From JAAURS01 sp044923475 (GTDB lineage: Bacteria; Cyanobacteriota; Cyanobacteriia; Thermosynechococcales; Thermosynechococcaceae): a DNA stretch of 64,000 nt. The notes under the pieces are model-generated. The model saw only the letters and a list, made by a program, of their open reading frames with translations. It was not told the DNA's origin and made no database searches. The translations under genes were made by a program, and so were the position numbers. This document shows, one piece after another, positions 19,639 through 28,061 of the stretch. The DNA lies in the NCBI RefSeq assembly GCF_044923475.1, contig NZ_CP137338.1, positions 1,550,001 to 1,614,000 on the forward strand, in the 5' to 3' direction. Numbering within the stretch: position 1 is the stretch's first letter; each line of letters begins with the position of its first letter.

Positions 19639-19785
19639 GTGTTAATTGCCGGAATGTTTGATTTTCTAAACGTGTTTTCGACCATTAATTTCGAAGTCAT
19701 TTTCCAGCTTACGATGCTGGCCATGATTGTCATTGCCGGACCTGCTGTGGTCTTTTTATTAGCGTTTCGCGGCGGCAACCTTTAG
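19639..19785 (+). CDS. psb30: Photosystem II protein Psb30 (Ycf12)
   Basis: A 48-residue one-span thylakoid protein. The C-terminal part, INFEVIFQLTMLAMIVIAG followed by a short span and FRGGNL, is the conserved Psb30 signature; Psb30 stabilises photosystem II. GGGAGG about eight bases upstream favours the GTG at 19639; an in-frame ATG at 19654 has no good ribosome binding site but would also give a plausible length. The stop overlaps the recJ stop on the other strand by four bases. It stands alone on its strand. Confidence 0.93.
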   Translation: MLIAGMFDFLNVFSTINFEVIFQLTMLAMIVIAGPAVVFLLAFRGGNL

Positions 19786-22232
19786 GACAATGCTGCCAGC
19801 CGCTGGGCGGAGCAATTGTACCAGCGCTGGAGTCGCTCGAGTTCCTGCTCTAGGGAGGCTGTTGCGGCAAAACTAGGGCAGGGATATTTCATTTCTCGAA
19901 GCGTCGCGACTAAGGTGCTGGGCGAAACCCACCACTGCTGGCCTAGATCCAGCAGGTTGATGGGAGCATCGGGATTTTTGACAATTTCAAAGGATAGCTG
20001 CGATCGCACGGTTTTTGCATCGGGCAGTTTGGGCAGATCGTTGCGAACGCAGACGATATCTGGTTTCGCAATGGCCAGCAGCCAGCGCAAATGCGTCCAG
20101 GAGGGCGGCAGAGTCCATAACAAAACGGTGGCGCAGCGACTGCGCGGGCGATCGTAGGTGAGTTCTCCGGTCAGGATTTGGGCGGAGACGTAGGGCCGCT
20201 GATAGCCGTAGAGCAAAACATTCCCCACAAGTTGGGGCGCGATCTCTTCTAGGGTATTGAATGAATGCCAGCGGATGGCAGAAAGATCGATGGCTGGAGG
20301 TTCCGGGCACTTCAACTCGAGTTCGATTTTAGGCAAAAGGGGCGATCGCCCTACCCTGGCCCGTTCTGAGGGTGCCGCTTTAGGTTCCGCCGTCTGAGGC
20401 AGAGGGGATTTGGCACGAGGTCGTTCGGCAAGGCGCGCGCCCGCAAGCTCGAGCTCTAAGGCAGTTTGACCGTTCCAGGTATTTTCCCGCAGGCGATAAG
20501 CGACATCGACGCGCTCTGGGAGTGGGAAGTATTCTGCCCAGCGCCACGCGATCGCCGTAAATGCAGTTCCGCCGCCTTCTTGGGTTTGGATGTCTTGGCT
20601 GAGGGTCACTTTAAGATGATTTTGCCCGACGATGCGCTGATCTAAGACCTTCACGTTCGCACTCCAAAACACGGGTTCTGGATTGCCGATGCCGCAAGGC
20701 TGGAGCCGATCGATCTGCTCGTAGAGTTCTGGGGTGATGTCTGCAAACTGAGCCTGCACGTCTACATTCACCAAGGGTTTGAGGTGCTCTGGTTTGAGGT
20801 GCTGGTGGGCAAATTCGCCCAGGCGCGATCGCAGCTTCTCCAGGTTTTCTGACGCTAGGGTAAAGCCCCCTGCGGCGCGATGCCCGCCAAACCGATCCAG
20901 CAGATCGCCGCAAAAATGCAGGGCTTCGAAGACGTCAAATTCAGGGATGCTGCGGGCCGAACCCCGAATCGAGGTTTGAGTCTCGCCTTCATAGGTGCCA
21001 ATAAACACCGGAACGCCGTAGCGCTCCACCAACCGCGAGGCCACAATACCAATTACCCCGTGATGCCAGTCTGGTTCGACGACGACCAGCACCCGATGGA
21101 TGAGGGGATCGAGGGTGCCGTCGGTGTTTTGTTCGACGAGGGCGATCGCTGCCTGTTCGATTTCGCGGCACATCTGCTGGCGCTGCTGGTTGGCCAGTTC
21201 GCACTCCGCCGCACGGGTGCGGGCGATCGCGGTATCGTCCGTGGTCAATAGCTCAATCACCGTTTGAGGGTCGCCAATTCTGCCCACTGCGTTGATGCGC
21301 GGTCCCAGGCGAAATCCGATTGTCTCTGGCTTGAAGGCCTGCTTAGAACTGGAAGAACTGCCGGACACCTCGATCAACGCCTTCACCCCTGCAAACTCAG
21401 AATAGGGTAAACGTTTGAGTCCGCGCTGAAGCCAGCGGCGGTTTACGCCAATCAGGGGCGCTAAGTCGGCGATCGTGCCCAGGGTAAAGAGTTCTAACAG
21501 CGGCGTCACGAGTTGTTGGGTTTGGCCCATCTGCTGCGCGAGGGCCACTGCCAGGATATAGGCGACCCCCACGCCCGCCAGTCCGCTGTAGAGCGACCCT
21601 TCCGACAACAGCTTGGGGTTCAAGATCGCGTTGGCGGGTGGCAGTTGGGGCGGCAGATCGTGGTGATCCGTCACGATGACCGCTAAACCCAGCTCGCGGG
21701 CCTTGGCGATCGGGTCGTAGGCTGCAATGCCGTTATCGACCGTCAGCACTAGCTTTACCCCTTCGGCGGCAAAGTCTTCCACAATGCGTTCGTTGATGCC
21801 GTAGCCTTCGTGCATGCGGCTGGGGATGGCGTATTCAACCTTTGCCCCCAGCGCTTTTAAGGCCCGCAGGAGGAGGGCGGTACTGGTCATGCCATCGGCA
21901 TCGTAGTCGCCACAGATGGCGATGGGGTCGCCCTGGCGAATGGCCGTTTCGAGCAGTTCCAGACTGGCGGCAAGATCGGGGAATTCTTCGAGGGGGACAG
22001 GCAAGTCCTGGGACTCTGGCTCTAAAAAAAACTGAATGGCTTCCGAGGTGGCTAATCCGCGATTCAGCAACACTTGAGCCAACAGAGGCGAGAGCTGAGT
22101 GGTTTGGGCAACGCGAAGCGCCTGCTCCGGGTCTTGAGGGTGGATTTGCCACCGTTGGTTGGGGAGATGGATTTGGGGCAAAGGGAGCTTTGATTCTAAA
22201 ATCACGGGTTGGGAAGGCACCAGACTTTGCAT
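19782..22232 (-). CDS. recJ: Single-stranded-DNA-specific exonuclease RecJ
   Basis: RecJ degrades single-stranded DNA 5' to 3' in recombination and mismatch repair. The DHH-type core shows CGDYDADGMTSTALLLRAL (metal motif), DNGIAAYD and VTDHHDLPPQLP, then the DHHA1 half with GGHRAAGGFTL. The length of 816 residues is longer than E. coli RecJ because of a C-terminal extension (about 590-816) with no domain I recognise; long RecJ forms are common in cyanobacteria. Its 3' end overlaps psb30 by four bases. The Spx-like gene lies 23 bases upstream in the same direction. Confidence 0.95.
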   Translation of the reverse strand: MQSLVPSQPVILESKLPLPQIHLPNQRWQIHPQDPEQALRVAQTTQLSPLLAQVLLNRGLATSEAIQFFLEPESQDLPVPLEEFPDLAASLELLETAIRQGDPIAICGDYDADGMTSTALLLRALKALGAKVEYAIPSRMHEGYGINERIVEDFAAEGVKLVLTVDNGIAAYDPIAKARELGLAVIVTDHHDLPPQLPPANAILNPKLLSEGSLYSGLAGVGVAYILAVALAQQMGQTQQLVTPLLELFTLGTIADLAPLIGVNRRWLQRGLKRLPYSEFAGVKALIEVSGSSSSSKQAFKPETIGFRLGPRINAVGRIGDPQTVIELLTTDDTAIARTRAAECELANQQRQQMCREIEQAAIALVEQNTDGTLDPLIHRVLVVVEPDWHHGVIGIVASRLVERYGVPVFIGTYEGETQTSIRGSARSIPEFDVFEALHFCGDLLDRFGGHRAAGGFTLASENLEKLRSRLGEFAHQHLKPEHLKPLVNVDVQAQFADITPELYEQIDRLQPCGIGNPEPVFWSANVKVLDQRIVGQNHLKVTLSQDIQTQEGGGTAFTAIAWRWAEYFPLPERVDVAYRLRENTWNGQTALELELAGARLAERPRAKSPLPQTAEPKAAPSERARVGRSPLLPKIELELKCPEPPAIDLSAIRWHSFNTLEEIAPQLVGNVLLYGYQRPYVSAQILTGELTYDRPRSRCATVLLWTLPPSWTHLRWLLAIAKPDIVCVRNDLPKLPDAKTVRSQLSFEIVKNPDAPINLLDLGQQWWVSPSTLVATLREMKYPCPSFAATASLEQELERLQRWYNCSAQRLAALS

Positions 22233-22255
22233 GGAACGATTTGACGCCTCAAAAT

Positions 22256-22609
22256 CTAGCCTAGCGTTTCCTGAAGGACAGCTTCACTGGCGCGAAATCC
22301 TACCATAACGGCTTTTCCGTCTTTTACAAAGAGGGGACGCTTGATGAGCATGGCATCTTTGGCAAACGCATTCGTCCATTGCTCGTCGTTCCAGGTTTGC
22401 TTTTCCTCTCCGAGGGCGCGATAAGATTGCCCGGAGGTATTGCGCATCGGCTTTGACCCTAGCGTCCCGACCCATTCTTGGATGAGGGGTTGGGCGGGTG
22501 GGTGCTCTTTTATGTTGACAAATTCATAGCTGATATTGCGATCGCCCAGCCATTGAAAGGCCTTTTTGCAGGTGCCGCAATTGGGGATGCCGTAAACTTT
22601 GAGGGTCAT
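22256..22609 (-). CDS. Spx/MgsR-like (ArsC-family) protein
   Basis: A 117-residue thioredoxin-fold protein of the ArsC/Spx family. The N-terminus has YGIPNCGTCKKAFQWL with a Cys-x-x-Cys pair, and RPLFV in the middle is the family's conserved Arg-Pro. Spx/MgsR proteins bind RNA polymerase in Firmicutes, while ArsC proteins reduce arsenate; the Cys-Gly-Thr-Cys pair is Spx-like, but the role in cyanobacteria is not established. No arsenic genes lie nearby. It precedes recJ by 23 bases and could be co-transcribed. Confidence 0.82.
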   Translation of the reverse strand: MTLKVYGIPNCGTCKKAFQWLGDRNISYEFVNIKEHPPAQPLIQEWVGTLGSKPMRNTSGQSYRALGEEKQTWNDEQWTNAFAKDAMLIKRPLFVKDGKAVMVGFRASEAVLQETLG

Positions 22610-22779
22610 CGCTGTTACTGTAGATAACGTTTACTTTTGAAAGTTTACGGTACAAAGGTAGAGATGAGGTAAAGACAGACTGTCCGTCGGTCGTTACTCT
22701 CTCAACCGCGACCTTACCGGGAAACTTCCGAAGGTGCAGCGCAGTCTCATTAAATGGTGTGTGGATTTCTTGAAGGATT

Positions 22780-23244
22780 ATGGCGAATTTTAAACATTTT
22801 TCAGCAGTAGGCAGTTTTATTACGATCGCCAGCGCGTTGTTATTGACCATCCCGCCTGCTCGGGGCGGGTACTCTAGCAACTTGGAGGTCAAGCTCAACA
22901 GTCTCAAAAATACTAAAGGTCGAGTTTGTCTGACTGTATTTTCGGGTCCGAAGGGTTTTCCCGCTGGTGGAAAGGGTTCGAGTCTCAAAGCCTCTCGGTG
23001 TATCGCGGCAAACAGCGGTACGGTAACCTTTACCAATCTGCCCTTGGGGAACTACGCGATCGCCGCGATCCACGACAGCAATAGCGATGGGAAACTCAAT
23101 ACCAATCGATTAGGTTTACCCGCCGAAGGATTTGGATTTTCGAACAACCCGCCCCTTCGGTATGGGCCTGCTAGTTTTTCCGACTCTCAGGTTTTTGTCT
23201 CTGGCACTAAAACCGTCGTGCAGATTCAGATGCGCTACCTCTAA
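22780..23244 (+). CDS. Secreted DUF2141 protein (copy 2)
   Basis: A 154-residue relative of the protein at 4086-4646. It has a signal peptide (about 1-30, SFITIASALLLTIPPARG) directly followed by the DUF2141 domain, without the basic linker of copy 1. Conserved segments include GRVCLTVFSGPKGFP, HDSNSDGKLN (an Asp-x-Asn-x-Asp-Gly loop typical of calcium sites) and AEGFGFSNNP. Function is unknown. The PfkB gene starts 18 bases after its stop, but a functional link is not apparent. Confidence 0.85.
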   Translation: MANFKHFSAVGSFITIASALLLTIPPARGGYSSNLEVKLNSLKNTKGRVCLTVFSGPKGFPAGGKGSSLKASRCIAANSGTVTFTNLPLGNYAIAAIHDSNSDGKLNTNRLGLPAEGFGFSNNPPLRYGPASFSDSQVFVSGTKTVVQIQMRYL

Positions 23245-23262
23245 CTAAAAATTGAAACTATC

Positions 23263-24132
23263 ATGGGGAATTGCGGCTTATTTGTAGGGCTGACGACCTT
23301 AGATTTAATCTATAGCGTGCCCCACCTTCCCCAATCCAACGAGAAACAGGTGGCAGCGGACATGGCGATCGCCGCTGGTGGACCTGCCACTAATGCCGCC
23401 GTCACGTTTCGGCATTTTGACAACGAAGCTATCCTGCTCGGTGCAGTCGGCCAGCATCCCCTTGCAGGGTTGGTGCGGGCCGATCTAGCGGCTCAACGGG
23501 TAGAGCTTTGGGATTTACGGCCAGAGGGAGCCGATCCGCCACCGCTGTCTTCCATTCTGGTGACGGAACAGACGGGCGATCGCGCTGTTATTTCTCGGAA
23601 TGCGGTTCGCTTGCAAGTCGCTGCCCGTCAAATACCGTCTGATATCTTGGACGGCGTCGATATCGTACTGATTGACGGACACCAGCTTGAGGCGAGCGTG
23701 GCGATCGCCAAAGCGGCGCAGCAGCAAAATATCCCGGTTGTGCTGGATGGCGGCAGTTGGAAGCGTGGGCTTGAGGCAGTACTTCCTTTTGTGACCTATG
23801 CGATCTGTTCGGCTAATTTTTCTCCGCCGGACGCTTTGAGCCCATCCGATACGATCCAGTATTTGAGGGAGACCGCGCCAATCCAGACCATCGCGATCAC
23901 CCATGGCGGTGACCCGATTCGGTACTGGACCCGAGGCGAAACGGGCGAAATTACGGTGCCTGCGATTCAGCCCGTGGATACGCTGGGGGCGGGGGATATT
24001 TTTCACGGCGCATTTTGTCACTGGATTTTGCGCGCGGGTTTTATTGAGGCGCTGGAGCAGGCGAGCGCGATCGCCGCTTTTGCCTGTCAATCCTTCGGCA
24101 CCCGTCAGTGGCTGTCTTTAATCAAACACTAG
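23263..24132 (+). CDS. PfkB-family carbohydrate kinase
   Basis: A 289-residue ribokinase-like sugar or nucleoside kinase. The N-terminal PfkB signature is AAGGPATNAAVTFRHF, and the C-terminal ATP/anion-hole motif is DTLGAGDIFHGAFCHW, with the catalytic Asp of GAGD present. The substrate cannot be assigned from motifs. It follows the DUF2141 gene by 18 bases and is the last ordinary gene before the accessory island. Confidence 0.88.
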   Translation: MGNCGLFVGLTTLDLIYSVPHLPQSNEKQVAADMAIAAGGPATNAAVTFRHFDNEAILLGAVGQHPLAGLVRADLAAQRVELWDLRPEGADPPPLSSILVTEQTGDRAVISRNAVRLQVAARQIPSDILDGVDIVLIDGHQLEASVAIAKAAQQQNIPVVLDGGSWKRGLEAVLPFVTYAICSANFSPPDALSPSDTIQYLRETAPIQTIAITHGGDPIRYWTRGETGEITVPAIQPVDTLGAGDIFHGAFCHWILRAGFIEALEQASAIAAFACQSFGTRQWLSLIKH

Positions 24133-24161
24133 TGAGTTCTTACTTCTCTTCCAACTCATGC

Positions 24162-24312
24162 GATTGCCCAATTTAGCAGAAGAAACACAGGGCGTCGCAT
24201 TCTCTTGGCTATGGTGACGATCGCCTTTGCAGATGCTCTACGACTGACAGGGCAAGCGATCTCCCAATTAAAGTATTGCGATCGCCCCTCATATCCTGAA
24301 TCACAACGATCG
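24162..24312. repeat. Mosaic HIP1-rich repeat, left copy (parts A and C)
   Basis: Part A (about 24162-24255, with AGCAGAAGAAACACAGGG and ATCGCCTTTGCAGATGCTC) matches 25930-26030 on the other side of the abiE pair at roughly four in five positions. Part C (about 24278-24312, GCGATCGCCCCTCATATCC) matches the tails at 26103 and 28114. The abiEii stop codon lies inside part C. Confidence 0.7.
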
Positions 24313-25251
24313 CAAAATACTATCAGATTGCCAAAGCTCATTTGGCGACCAAAATAGCTCAAATTTCTTTCCTTGAGCTACAGCTTGAGTGGGCGGAATT
24401 AAAAAATCCTGGAGTACAGCAATGATTTCGCTCAGTGTTTCTTCGCTGACTTTGAGTTTGCCCTTGCGGATGAAGGCTTTCCATTGGGTCTGTTTAGCTG
24501 CATCTTCAGAAAACTCAGCGGTGAGGGCAAGGGGAGGTTCTACTGGCAACAGGGTTCTTCGTCTGTCGAAGGTGGCTTGGATAGATTGACTCAGGGTGAT
24601 GCCCTCAAATCTGAAATTTTGACACAGGTACCAGATGTCGTAAAAATCTTTCATCCGACTATTGGCAATGCCCAGTGCCACCATTACCTGAAACTTCTCG
24701 GCAATAACGGTTTCAGGGGGATAAGTCTTTAAGGAAGGGGCTGGGAATCCTTCTAGAATAGTGGGGAATGCTGCAACCCTAACCTGTGGGGTTATGGCAT
24801 CCCCAAATCCAATGTCAATCTGAAGATCTAGACGGGTGGAGGTGCCTGTCAAAAAGGCATTTAGCTTAATCCGTACCCCTTCATATTCTTGGTCTTCTTT
24901 GATTTGCTTGCCTTGAACGGTTTCTGCTTTGAAGTCCAGCCCATCGTCTTCAACCTGGGTTTGACAGATCTCCTGAAACACTTGCTCTAGAGGGGCGATC
25001 GCATTGTCTCCATGACACAGAAGATCTAGATCGCGAGTGGCGCGGTGGGGTTCGTTGCTCCAAAGGGTGAACAGCATTGCGCCTTTGAGAATAAATCTGT
25101 CCCGGTGCTCGGATTGGTGCAAGCGGTATAGGAATCGCTCTAGGGCATAGCGCGTCAGGATGCTCTGAAAGTCTTCCTGTTGTTCTTGTGCAAGGTTGCG
25201 TAATCGTTGCCGGACAGAGGCGGCAATGTTGCGGGGGTGATTCTGGCTCAT
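24301..25251 (-). CDS. abiEii: AbiEii-type nucleotidyltransferase toxin
   Basis: The toxin half of a type IV AbiE system. This family transfers nucleotides to a target and stalls growth, and is linked to abortive infection against phages. The 316-residue protein shows the AbiEii pattern: DRFILKGAMLFTLW, then RATRDLDLL with the two catalytic aspartates, and the downstream motif EKFQVMVALGIANSRMKDFYD. The ATG at 25251 overlaps the antitoxin stop as ATGA, the usual coupling; an upstream in-frame extension would run into abiEi and is not needed. The last codons lie within a dispersed repeat, so the natural C-terminus may have been altered by insertion next to it. Confidence 0.9.
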   Translation of the reverse strand: MSQNHPRNIAASVRQRLRNLAQEQQEDFQSILTRYALERFLYRLHQSEHRDRFILKGAMLFTLWSNEPHRATRDLDLLCHGDNAIAPLEQVFQEICQTQVEDDGLDFKAETVQGKQIKEDQEYEGVRIKLNAFLTGTSTRLDLQIDIGFGDAITPQVRVAAFPTILEGFPAPSLKTYPPETVIAEKFQVMVALGIANSRMKDFYDIWYLCQNFRFEGITLSQSIQATFDRRRTLLPVEPPLALTAEFSEDAAKQTQWKAFIRKGKLKVSEETLSEIIAVLQDFLIPPTQAVAQGKKFELFWSPNELWQSDSILRSL

Positions 25252-25850
25252 GTCAGGGATTCCAGGTAGGGACGCATGACGTTGCTGACTCGGCAGATTT
25301 TGGCGTAGTGCCAGAGTTCGTCCATGGTGCAGCGGCGATCGCGCCAGCTTTCTCGCAGGGCTTCTAGGGCAATGTCTAGGCCAATTTTGTTGCGGTACTT
25401 GAAGCAATCGGCGACGGTTTTAGGGAGGTTATAAATTTGCACTGGCATGCCCTCTAGTTGATGGGTTTCAATCCCAGATTCAAAGGCGTTGCCGGACATG
25501 TAGACAATATGGAGTGGAATCAGTTTTTCTCTGGGGGTATGGGCTTTGCCATGAATGGCAAGCCAAATTTCAAAGGGGGCTTGAGTGGTGATTTCATGGA
25601 AGCGCAGGGCTGAGAGCAGACAAACGATGCTGTGGGAAACACGCTGGGTGGCCTCAACTAGGCTGTGGTGCTCTGTGAAATCGGCATCTAGGGGGGTGTA
25701 AATGCCCCGTCCTGAGCGGATGAGAAGTCCTTGTCGTTCTAGGCGGCGCAGGTACTCGCGATGGATGCCTTGGGCTTCCAAATCCCGTGGACGAAGCACG
25801 CCTGCTGCACGGGCTAGGTCTAGAACTTGTTGGACTTTAGATTGAGACAT
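25248..25850 (-). CDS. abiEi: AbiEi-type antitoxin / transcription regulator
   Basis: A 200-residue antitoxin with an N-terminal winged-helix DNA-binding domain (VLRPRDLEAQGIHREYLRRL, then GLLIRSGRGIYT) and a C-terminal domain typical of AbiEi (QIYNLPKTVADCFKYRNKIG). AbiEi proteins repress their own operon by binding inverted repeats in the promoter. A 48-base palindrome lies 12 bases upstream of the ATG. The stop overlaps the toxin start by four bases. Confidence 0.9.
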   Translation of the reverse strand: MSQSKVQQVLDLARAAGVLRPRDLEAQGIHREYLRRLERQGLLIRSGRGIYTPLDADFTEHHSLVEATQRVSHSIVCLLSALRFHEITTQAPFEIWLAIHGKAHTPREKLIPLHIVYMSGNAFESGIETHQLEGMPVQIYNLPKTVADCFKYRNKIGLDIALEALRESWRDRRCTMDELWHYAKICRVSNVMRPYLESLT

Positions 25851-25861
25851 CAGAAGGCAAA

Positions 25862-25909
25862 TGTGTCAAAATGTCGGTAAATATTTATATTTGCCTATAT
25901 TTTGACACA
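25862..25909. promoter_or_regulatory. 48-base composite palindrome, putative AbiEi operator
   Basis: TGTGTCAAAAT (25862-25872) and ATTTTGACACA (25899-25909) are perfect inverted repeats. GGTAAATAT (25876-25884) and ATATTTGCC (25887-25895) form an inner repeat with one mismatch and the same centre. Over both halves 20 of 24 positions pair. It begins 12 bases upstream of the abiEi start and contains AT-rich -10-like sequence, so it fits an autoregulatory operator overlapping the promoter. Confidence 0.75.
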
Positions 25910-25929
25910 AATGGGTGTGCTGTGGATGA

Positions 25930-26145
25930 CATCGCCCTATTCAGCAGAAGAAACACAGGGTGTCAAGTTTCCTTTGGCCATGGTGGCGATCGCCTTTGCA
26001 AATGCTCCACGACTGGAAGGGCGATCGCCCCTCAGAAAAAGCACTTGCGATCGCTCTATTCCAGGTGCTTGGGCTAAGGATGCGATCGCTTATTCTGAGC
26101 GCTGCGATCGCCCCTCCTGTCCTGAAACAAAACCAGGCGATAGCT
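25930..26145. repeat. Mosaic HIP1-rich repeat, parts A, B and C
   Basis: The fullest copy. Part A is at about 25930-26030. Part B (about 26056-26100) contains CCAGGTGCTTGGGCTAAGGA and TGCGATCGCTTATTCTGAGC. Part C (about 26101-26145) contains GCGATCGCCCCTCCTGTCC. It fills the gap between the abiE operator and the next antitoxin gene. Confidence 0.75.
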
Positions 26146-26224
26146 TCGCACCAAGAGTCCGCGCTTTGTAGCCAAAAGCCCCATGCGCTAAGATCGTGTC
26201 ACATCAAAAACTCACAGAGCAAAC

Positions 26225-26584
26225 ATGAAAGCCCTGTCCTCACCCAACGCATCAACCCATGCCTTCGATGTCTTGATTAAGCCCGAAACAGAAGGCAACG
26301 TCAGCGCAACCGTCTTAGGGTTGCCAGAGTATAGAGCCACAGGGAGCGATCGCACCTCAGCTCTAGCCGCCCTACAACAACTATTAGCCGAAAATCTTTC
26401 CCAAGCCGAAATCGTATCCATAGATGTTGCAGTTCCTCAGCCTGAAAATCCCTGGTTAAAAATGGCAGGTCGATTTAAAGATGACCCTCATTTTGATGAA
26501 ATGCTCGCCCATATCGAAGCCTATCGTCGTGAGCTAGATGCAGATATGGAACACCGCTTTCATGAGCTAGACGAGCAGGTTTAA
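26225..26584 (+). CDS. HicB-like antitoxin of a PIN-toxin pair
   Basis: A 119-residue protein. Its N-terminal half has a HicB-like strand-strand-helix pattern (FDVLIKPETEGNVSATVLGL, then RTSALAALQQLLAENL). The C-terminal half is charged and helical (FDEMLAHIEAYRRELDADME) and could wrap the toxin. The stop is five bases before a PIN-domain gene, the expected antitoxin-first order. A truncated copy of its 5' end occurs at 28159-28209. Exact family naming is uncertain. Confidence 0.75.
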   Translation: MKALSSPNASTHAFDVLIKPETEGNVSATVLGLPEYRATGSDRTSALAALQQLLAENLSQAEIVSIDVAVPQPENPWLKMAGRFKDDPHFDEMLAHIEAYRRELDADMEHRFHELDEQV

Positions 26585-26589
26585 CCAGA

Positions 26590-27021
26590 GTGACCCTTTG
26601 GATTCTCGATACCGATCATATTTCCTTACTGCAAAGGGGACATCCAGTCGTTGAGCAACGCATCCGCAGGATAAATCTCAACGACATCGCCCTCACAATA
26701 GTCTCCGTTGAAGAACAGCTCTATGGCAGGCTCAACAACATCCGTCGTGCCAAATTCCCAGAAGCTCTAAAGACATCCTACAAAGCACTATACGAGACCC
26801 TAGAGGACTTTAAAGCAACAAACGTCCTCGAATTCAATCCGACCGCGATCGATCTCTACCAGGAAATGGTGCGCCAAAAAATTCGGGTCGGCACCCAAGA
26901 CTTGAGAATTGCAGCGATCGCCCTCTCCGTTAATGGCATCCTCGTCACTCGAAACCAGCGCGACTTTGCCAAAGTCCCCAATTTAGTTCTTGAGGATTGG
27001 TCAACAATCATTCCTAGCTAA
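26590..27021 (+). CDS. VapC-like PIN-domain ribonuclease toxin
   Basis: A 143-residue PIN-domain protein with the acidic active-site residues in place: LDTDH at the N-terminus, EEQLYGR, GTQDLRIAAIA and TRNQRDFAKV. PIN toxins cut RNA, often tRNA, to halt growth. The reading frame begins with GTG at 26590, five bases after the antitoxin stop. It looks complete and intact. Confidence 0.88.
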   Translation: MTLWILDTDHISLLQRGHPVVEQRIRRINLNDIALTIVSVEEQLYGRLNNIRRAKFPEALKTSYKALYETLEDFKATNVLEFNPTAIDLYQEMVRQKIRVGTQDLRIAAIALSVNGILVTRNQRDFAKVPNLVLEDWSTIIPS

Positions 27022-27071
27022 GATTTGCGGTAAAACTATTGCCCAGACTCCATTCCCGCTAATCTTGAACA

Positions 27072-27133
27072 GATCGCCCTATTCCCAGGTGCTTGGGCTA
27101 AGAATGCGATTGCTTATTCTGAGGGCTGCGATC
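27072..27133. repeat. Mosaic HIP1-rich repeat, part B only
   Basis: About 62 bases with CCCAGGTGCTTGGGCTAAGA and GCTTATTCTGAG match part B of the copy at 25930-26145. The HIP1 octamer is decayed to GCGATTGC. It separates the VapC-like gene from the next toxin gene on the opposite strand. Confidence 0.7.
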
Positions 27134-27190
27134 TCCAAAAATCCTTAGGTTTATGAAAATTCTGACAAAAATTGTCAACAGAACAGATGT

Positions 27191-27673
27191 TTATCCATTA
27201 TCGCTATATCGCTCAAGCAATAGTTTAATCAACTGCGGAGACGCCCAAAAATTAGTTTGCCGAAGCCGATCGATCGTCATCGGAAAATTTACCAGTCCCC
27301 GCTCGGCAGAAGCTCCTAAAATGCCGAGCAATCCAATCACCTTCAATCCTCTTCCCATCGCGACCTTACGTGCTGCTCTTTCATCCAGAATCACCAAATT
27401 AGCCCTCATCTGCTCAGCCAATGCGATCGCGGCGCATTCACCCGCATCTAGCTGACTCAATTCAACATCCGGCTCGCCCACTAAAGATTGAACCTCAATC
27501 CACCTCGGATGCTGAGCCATCCACGCTTGAACCTTCATAGGAGAGCCAACAGCAGTCAACTCCATATAAACCGCCTGAGGGATAATCACTCGGCCATATA
27601 GTTTCTGAAGAAGGTCAATTTCATCAATCAAAACTAGGTAGCAAATTGGAGAAGTATCGGAAACAACCATCAT
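27191..27673 (-). CDS. DUF3368 PIN-like toxin
   Basis: A 160-residue PIN-fold protein of the DUF3368 type. It shows the early acidic motif VVSDTSPICYL, then DAGECAAIALA and VILDERAARKVA, which match the acidic cluster of these nucleases. It is encoded 11 bases after a UPF0175 gene, the usual antitoxin partner. The C-terminus is Leu-rich (ASPQLIKLLLERYSDNG). RNase activity is inferred from the fold. Confidence 0.87.
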   Translation of the reverse strand: MMVVSDTSPICYLVLIDEIDLLQKLYGRVIIPQAVYMELTAVGSPMKVQAWMAQHPRWIEVQSLVGEPDVELSQLDAGECAAIALAEQMRANLVILDERAARKVAMGRGLKVIGLLGILGASAERGLVNFPMTIDRLRQTNFWASPQLIKLLLERYSDNG

Positions 27674-27684
27674 TTCCGCTGAAA

Positions 27685-27954
27685 TTACTCCTCATTCTCA
27701 ATACTCTGCATTGTTGACAGATCCTGCTCAAAGTCGGACACATCATAATGTAGATATGCTCCAGACTCCTTCAAGAATCCATCAACCTCATAGCGCGTTG
27801 GTATTTGAAGAATTCGTCCTACTTCAGCATGGCTAATAATTTCGGCCTTATATGCCTCAGCAACCAAAGTTTCTAGGGCCTTCCGAGGCAATGTATGCCA
27901 CTGTTCACTCATTCGATGGGCGATCGCATCTGGTATATCAATCGTAATTTGCAT
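27685..27954 (-). CDS. UPF0175 family antitoxin
   Basis: An 89-residue UPF0175 protein: MQITIDIPDAIAHRM at the start, LETLVAEAYKAEIISHAEV and RILQIPTRYEVDGFLKE in the helix-turn-helix-like middle, and an acidic tail that could contact the toxin. It precedes a DUF3368 PIN gene by 11 bases, the usual arrangement for this pair, so it is probably the antitoxin and autoregulator. Confidence 0.87.
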   Translation of the reverse strand: MQITIDIPDAIAHRMSEQWHTLPRKALETLVAEAYKAEIISHAEVGRILQIPTRYEVDGFLKESGAYLHYDVSDFEQDLSTMQSIENEE

Positions 27955-28061
27955 ATCCCTAGCCCTTTAACCCTACAGGTCTGCTCTCCAAACATTATAA
28001 GTGAAGAAATCCGTACAATCTTTGACCCAAACCATTACTCGCCCCATCAAAGCAATGCGAT

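Noticed and set aside
25980..26145. Closely spaced GCGATCGC octamers looking like a CRISPR array
   Set aside because: They are HIP1 sites, palindromic, irregularly spaced, and spread over the whole window; no uniform spacers.
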